Of a stretch of 8,286 nucleotides of DNA, positions 5,855 through 8,286 are shown piece by piece. The notes beneath the pieces are model-generated. The model made no database searches and was not told where the DNA came from. It worked only from the letters and a program-made list of their open reading frames with translations. Every line of letters begins with the position of its first letter. The stretch's first letter is position 1. This stretch comes from Rhizobiaceae bacterium UBA1291 (lineage in GTDB: Bacteria > Pseudomonadota > Alphaproteobacteria > Rhizobiales > Rhizobiaceae). Location: contig DBUL01000001.1 in assembly GCA_002307905.1 (NCBI GenBank), positions 20,125 to 28,410 on the forward strand, written 5' to 3'. The position numbers and the translations under genes are program-made.

Positions 5855-6555
5855 CAGAAGCCCTCACGCGCCGCGCCGGCCTCCAGCCCGCGCGGCTCGT
5901 AGACATGGCGGTTGAGAAAAAAGCCCGTCAGTCGAAACGCAGCCGCAAGGCTATCGCTGTCCGCCGCCTTCGATACGCCAGGATTGAGAAAGTTCGGCAG
6001 CGCAAGCATTCTGTCCGCCCAAGGCAATCCGGCCTCACGGCAGACGGCCCTCCCCGTCTTGGGCGAGACGAAGGCCAAATCGTCGCGCTGGCCCGTGGCG
6101 GCGCACTGGTCGAGGTCAAGGCCGTAGCCGAGATCGTTCAGCACGGCGAGTTCGAAACGAATGAACAGTTCGCCCGCCGTCGCCGGGTCGTCGAGATGAT
6201 CGAGGATGACGTCGAGCGCGTCGAACAGATGCGGATGCGGATCACGCTCCGGGAGGAGGCGCAGCAGCGCCGCCAACGCCTGCACGCCATAGACGGCAGT
6301 GGCGCTCTCCATCAACCGCGCGGCGCGGAGCTTGACGGGTTCGACACGAAACTCCCCCAGATGCTCGTCGAGGCGTGCCCGCCAGGTCACTTCGACGCGA
6401 TTCCCCGGCTGCAGCACGGGCTGCATGGTGCGCGAACGCCCGCCCCTGACCATGCCCAGATGGCGGCCGCGCGCGCGCGTGATCACCTCGGCGATGACGC
6501 TCGTCTCGCCATGGCGCCGTGCGCCGAGGAATATCGCTTCATCCGTCCATTGCAT
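5782..6555 (-). CDS. recO: DNA repair protein RecO
   Basis: Recombination mediator of the RecFOR pathway; it anneals single strands and helps RecR load RecA onto SSB-coated DNA. The 257-residue protein opens [19 protein letters not shown], typical of the RecO N-terminal OB fold (about 1-80), followed by the helical C-terminal domain. Only two cysteines (151 and 172) occur in the region where some RecO proteins carry a four-cysteine zinc site, in [20 protein letters not shown] and VCREAG. The family-typical [12 protein letters not shown] block lies at 212-223. The last 15 or so residues after QAALKT are Ala-rich and overlap the convergent small gene, so they may be a late extension. The ATG at 6555 has AGAGAGG just upstream. 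The gene is separated from era by an opposite-strand gene, so it needs its own promoter. Confidence 0.93.
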   Translation of the reverse strand: MQWTDEAIFLGARRHGETSVIAEVITRARGRHLGMVRGGRSRTMQPVLQPGNRVEVTWRARLDEHLGEFRVEPVKLRAARLMESATAVYGVQALAALLRLLPERDPHPHLFDALDVILDHLDDPATAGELFIRFELAVLNDLGYGLDLDQCAATGQRDDLAFVSPKTGRAVCREAGLPWADRMLALPNFLNPGVSKAADSDSLAAAFRLTGFFLNRHVYEPRGLEAGAAREGFCQAALKTLAAADAVAPLAATRNIS

Positions 6556-6725
6556 GCCTCTCTTCTAGCCTATTTGCAGCGGGGCGGACAGACCGGAAGG
6601 GCCCCGCAGGTGCACGCTGCAACCTGCCCGACATGATATTCGCCAAGTTTTCGCCTGCCCTCGGGCGAATCGGTATAGTCGGAACAGGCAACCGTCCCGC
6701 GACCGCCCAGCCTCAGGCCCCCGCA
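6556..6725. promoter_or_regulatory. Divergent promoter region between recO and the AbrB-family gene
   Basis: 170 bp that must hold promoters for both directions, because recO here cannot be read through from era on the same strand without crossing the opposite-strand gene. On the plus strand the TATAGT at 6674 is the only element I trust. On the minus strand I could not identify a convincing -35/-10 pair for recO; read-through from era across the antisense abrB region remains possible. Confidence 0.4.
6650..6679 (+). promoter_or_regulatory. Candidate promoter and inverted repeat for the AbrB-family gene
   Basis: TATAGT (6674-6679) is a good -10 element, but no good -35 lies 16-18 bases upstream. 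Instead TTCGCC (6650-6655) and GGCGAA (6664-6669) form an exact six-base inverted repeat across the -35 zone. That suggests an activator or repressor site. A start near 6686 would give a 40-nt leader and favours the ATG at 6726. Confidence 0.35.
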
Positions 6726-7826
6726 ATGCAGCCATCGTCTTCCGGCTTTTCAGATCATACGCCCGATCCGGGCCTGTTGACCCAGCTTCCGGTTCCGCTG
6801 CGCTGGCTTTTGCTGCTGGCGCTCTCGCTGCTTCTCTCCGCCTTGCTGCAACTCGTCCACCTGCCGGGATCCCTGCTACTCGGGCCGATGGTCGCGGCGA
6901 TCGTCGTTGCCACCAACGGCGCGCGGCTGTCGGTTCACCGTATGCCCTATATCGGCGCCCATTCGCTTCTCGGCTGCGTGATCGCCCGTTCGCTCGATGT
7001 CGGCATCTTGCAGACATTTGCCGCCGACTGGCCGATCTTCCTGGCGATCGTGCTGGCGGTCATCGGCGCCAGCAGCCTGATGGGCTATCTCATGGCGCGG
7101 AGCGGCAGCCTGCCGGGCACGACGGCGGTCTGGGGGACATCGGCAGGAGCCGCCTCCGCCATGATGCTGATGGCAGAGGCCCATGGCGGTGACGTCCGCC
7201 TCGTTGCCTTCATGCAGTATCTGCGCGTGGTCTGCGTTGCCTCCGCCGCCTCGCTGGTCGCGGCCCTGTTCTTCCAGGTGCGCGGCGGCCCCGTCCATGA
7301 GATCGTGTGGTTTCCACCCGTCGACTGGATCGAACTGGCAAAGACGCTGGCGGTGTCCTTTGCGGCCAGCGCGGTGGGCGCACGGCTGAAGATCCCGGCC
7401 GGGACCATGCTGCTGCCGTTGATCGCCACGGCGGCGCTGCATGCGGCCGGCTGGATCACGATCGACCTACCGCCCTGGCTGCTGGCGATCGGCTATGCCA
7501 CGCTTGGCTGGAAGATCGGGCTCAGCTTCACCCGCCGCATCCTGCGCCATGCCGCCCATGCGCTGCCGCAGATTCTTGCCTCGATCGTCGTGTTGATCGC
7601 CTTCTGCGCCGGGCTCGCGGCACTCTTGACCTACCAGTTCGGCATCGATCCATTGACTGCCTATCTGGCCACCAGCCCTGGCGGACTGGATTCGGTTGCC
7701 ATCATCGCCGCCTCGACACCGGTCGACCTGTCCTTCGTCATGGCGCTGCAGACGGTGCGACTGTTCCTGGTGCTGTTGCTCGGTGGACCGATCTCGAAAT
7801 TCGTCGCCCGCCGCATCGAAGGCTAA
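6726..7826 (+). CDS. AbrB-family inner-membrane protein (duplicated AbrB domain)
   Basis: A polytopic membrane protein of 366 residues with about ten hydrophobic segments, of the membrane AbrB family (unrelated to the Bacillus DNA-binding AbrB). The family's internal duplication is visible. PGSLLLGPMVAAI (47-59) mirrors IPAGTMLLPLIATAAL (223-238). LPGTTAVWGTSAGAASAMM (129-147) with the following QYLRVV mirrors LTAYLATSPGGLDSVAII (310-327) with QTVRLF. E. coli AbrB has been linked to aidB regulation, and other relatives are annotated as putative ammonia monooxygenases; the true function of the family is unsettled and a transport role is likely. The ATG at 6726 is chosen because the -10 element at 6674 lies between it and the earlier in-frame ATGs (6519, 6633); its ribosome binding site is weak. 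It is divergent from recO and convergent with era, ending 7 bp from era's stop. Confidence 0.9.
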   Translation: MQPSSSGFSDHTPDPGLLTQLPVPLRWLLLLALSLLLSALLQLVHLPGSLLLGPMVAAIVVATNGARLSVHRMPYIGAHSLLGCVIARSLDVGILQTFAADWPIFLAIVLAVIGASSLMGYLMARSGSLPGTTAVWGTSAGAASAMMLMAEAHGGDVRLVAFMQYLRVVCVASAASLVAALFFQVRGGPVHEIVWFPPVDWIELAKTLAVSFAASAVGARLKIPAGTMLLPLIATAALHAAGWITIDLPPWLLAIGYATLGWKIGLSFTRRILRHAAHALPQILASIVVLIAFCAGLAALLTYQFGIDPLTAYLATSPGGLDSVAIIAASTPVDLSFVMALQTVRLFLVLLLGGPISKFVARRIEG

Positions 7827-7833
7827 CGCGCGC

Positions 7834-8286
7834 TCAATTCTTCGGGAATTCGAGACCCATCTCGCGGAAGCGCTCGGGATCATCGCCCCAGTTCTCGCGA
7901 ACCTTGACGAACAGGAAGAGATGCACCGGCTGCTCAAGGATTTCCGAGATCTCCTTGCGCGACGCGGTCGAGATCGACTTGATCGCGTCACCACCCTTGC
8001 CGAGCACGATCTTCTTCTGGCTGTCGCGCTCGACATAGATGACCTGCTCGATCCGAACCGATCCGTCCTTGCGCTCCTCCCAGCTTTCCGTCTCGACATG
8101 CGAGGAATAAGGAAGCTCCTGATGGAGCCTGAGGAACAGTTTTTCGCGGGTGATTTCGGCCGCGAGCTGGCGCATCGGCAAGTCTGAGATCTGGTCTTCC
8201 GGATAATACCACGGCCCTTCGGGCAGGCGCTTCGCCAGGAAATCCATCAGGTCATCACAGCCAGAGCCAGTCGTCGCCGAAACCAT
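7834..8286 (-). CDS. era: GTPase Era (C-terminal 150 residues; gene runs off the right edge)
   Basis: Essential GTPase that binds the 3' end of 16S rRNA and checks 30S maturation. The visible part begins at the G5 motif (MVSATTGSGCDDL), at the end of the GTPase domain. It continues with the conserved linker GPWYYPEDQISDLPMR (24-39 of the fragment) and the type II KH domain, with the RNA-binding loop VLGKGGDAIKSI at 94-105. The tail VHLFLFVKVRENWGDD (121-136) and the end LEFPKN are typical of alphaproteobacterial Era. The ATG at the right edge is an internal methionine, not the start: the G1-G4 motifs must lie beyond the window. The upstream neighbour is expected to be rnc. Its stop faces the AbrB-family gene with a 7-bp gap and no terminator hairpin between them. 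Confidence 0.97.
   Translation of the reverse strand: MVSATTGSGCDDLMDFLAKRLPEGPWYYPEDQISDLPMRQLAAEITREKLFLRLHQELPYSSHVETESWEERKDGSVRIEQVIYVERDSQKKIVLGKGGDAIKSISTASRKEISEILEQPVHLFLFVKVRENWGDDPERFREMGLEFPKN

Noticed and set aside
5905..6636. 243-codon plus-strand frame opposite recO
   Set aside because: Arg-rich antisense shadow; RecO is well supported on the other strand.
7307..8038. 243-codon plus-strand frame across the end of the AbrB-family gene and era
   Set aside because: Out-of-frame shadow with Arg/His/Pro-rich product spanning two real genes.

Overview
The window is GC-rich DNA with alphaproteobacterial gene content, most likely from a member of the Rhizobiaceae (Rhizobium, Agrobacterium, Ensifer or Shinella type). 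The reasons are the nadA-nadB pair read in one direction, the era and recO genes close together, and the rhizobial flavour of the encoded NadA, NadB, Era and RecO proteins. The genus cannot be fixed by eye. Most of the window is housekeeping and accessory metabolism. There is no CRISPR array, phage gene, transposase, rRNA or tRNA.

Layout. At the left (1-2054, minus strand) are nadA (quinolinate synthase) and the first 312 codons of nadB (L-aspartate oxidase). Together they make quinolinate for de novo NAD synthesis, and nadC probably lies just beyond the left edge. A perfect 15-bp inverted repeat (2085-2099) sits between the likely nadA promoter and its ribosome binding site and looks like an operator. 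Divergently (2257-3782, plus strand) runs a tight pair: an HD-domain phosphohydrolase and a MOSC-domain protein of the YcbX/mARC type. After a 212-bp gap holding a 9-bp inverted repeat comes a 12-helix MFS transporter (3995-5215).

The least explained part is 5216-5854. It starts with a perfect 9-bp inverted repeat. A candidate promoter follows, then a hairpin, and then a full-length anti-SD match leading into a 31-codon cysteine-rich ORF. A second strong hairpin lies directly against the ribosome binding site of an 83-residue protein of unknown function. This has the layout of a leader peptide plus a regulated small gene, although that role is an inference.

At the right (5782-8286) are recO (minus), an AbrB-family membrane protein (plus) and the C-terminal part of era (minus). 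In many rhizobia era and recO are adjacent. Here an opposite-strand abrB gene separates them, so recO needs its own promoter in the 170-bp divergent gap at 6556-6725. recO also overlaps the 3' end of the 83-residue gene convergently by 73 bp.

No large undescribed system is evident. The most worthwhile leads are the short-ORF/hairpin cluster at 5330-5602 and the nadA operator.
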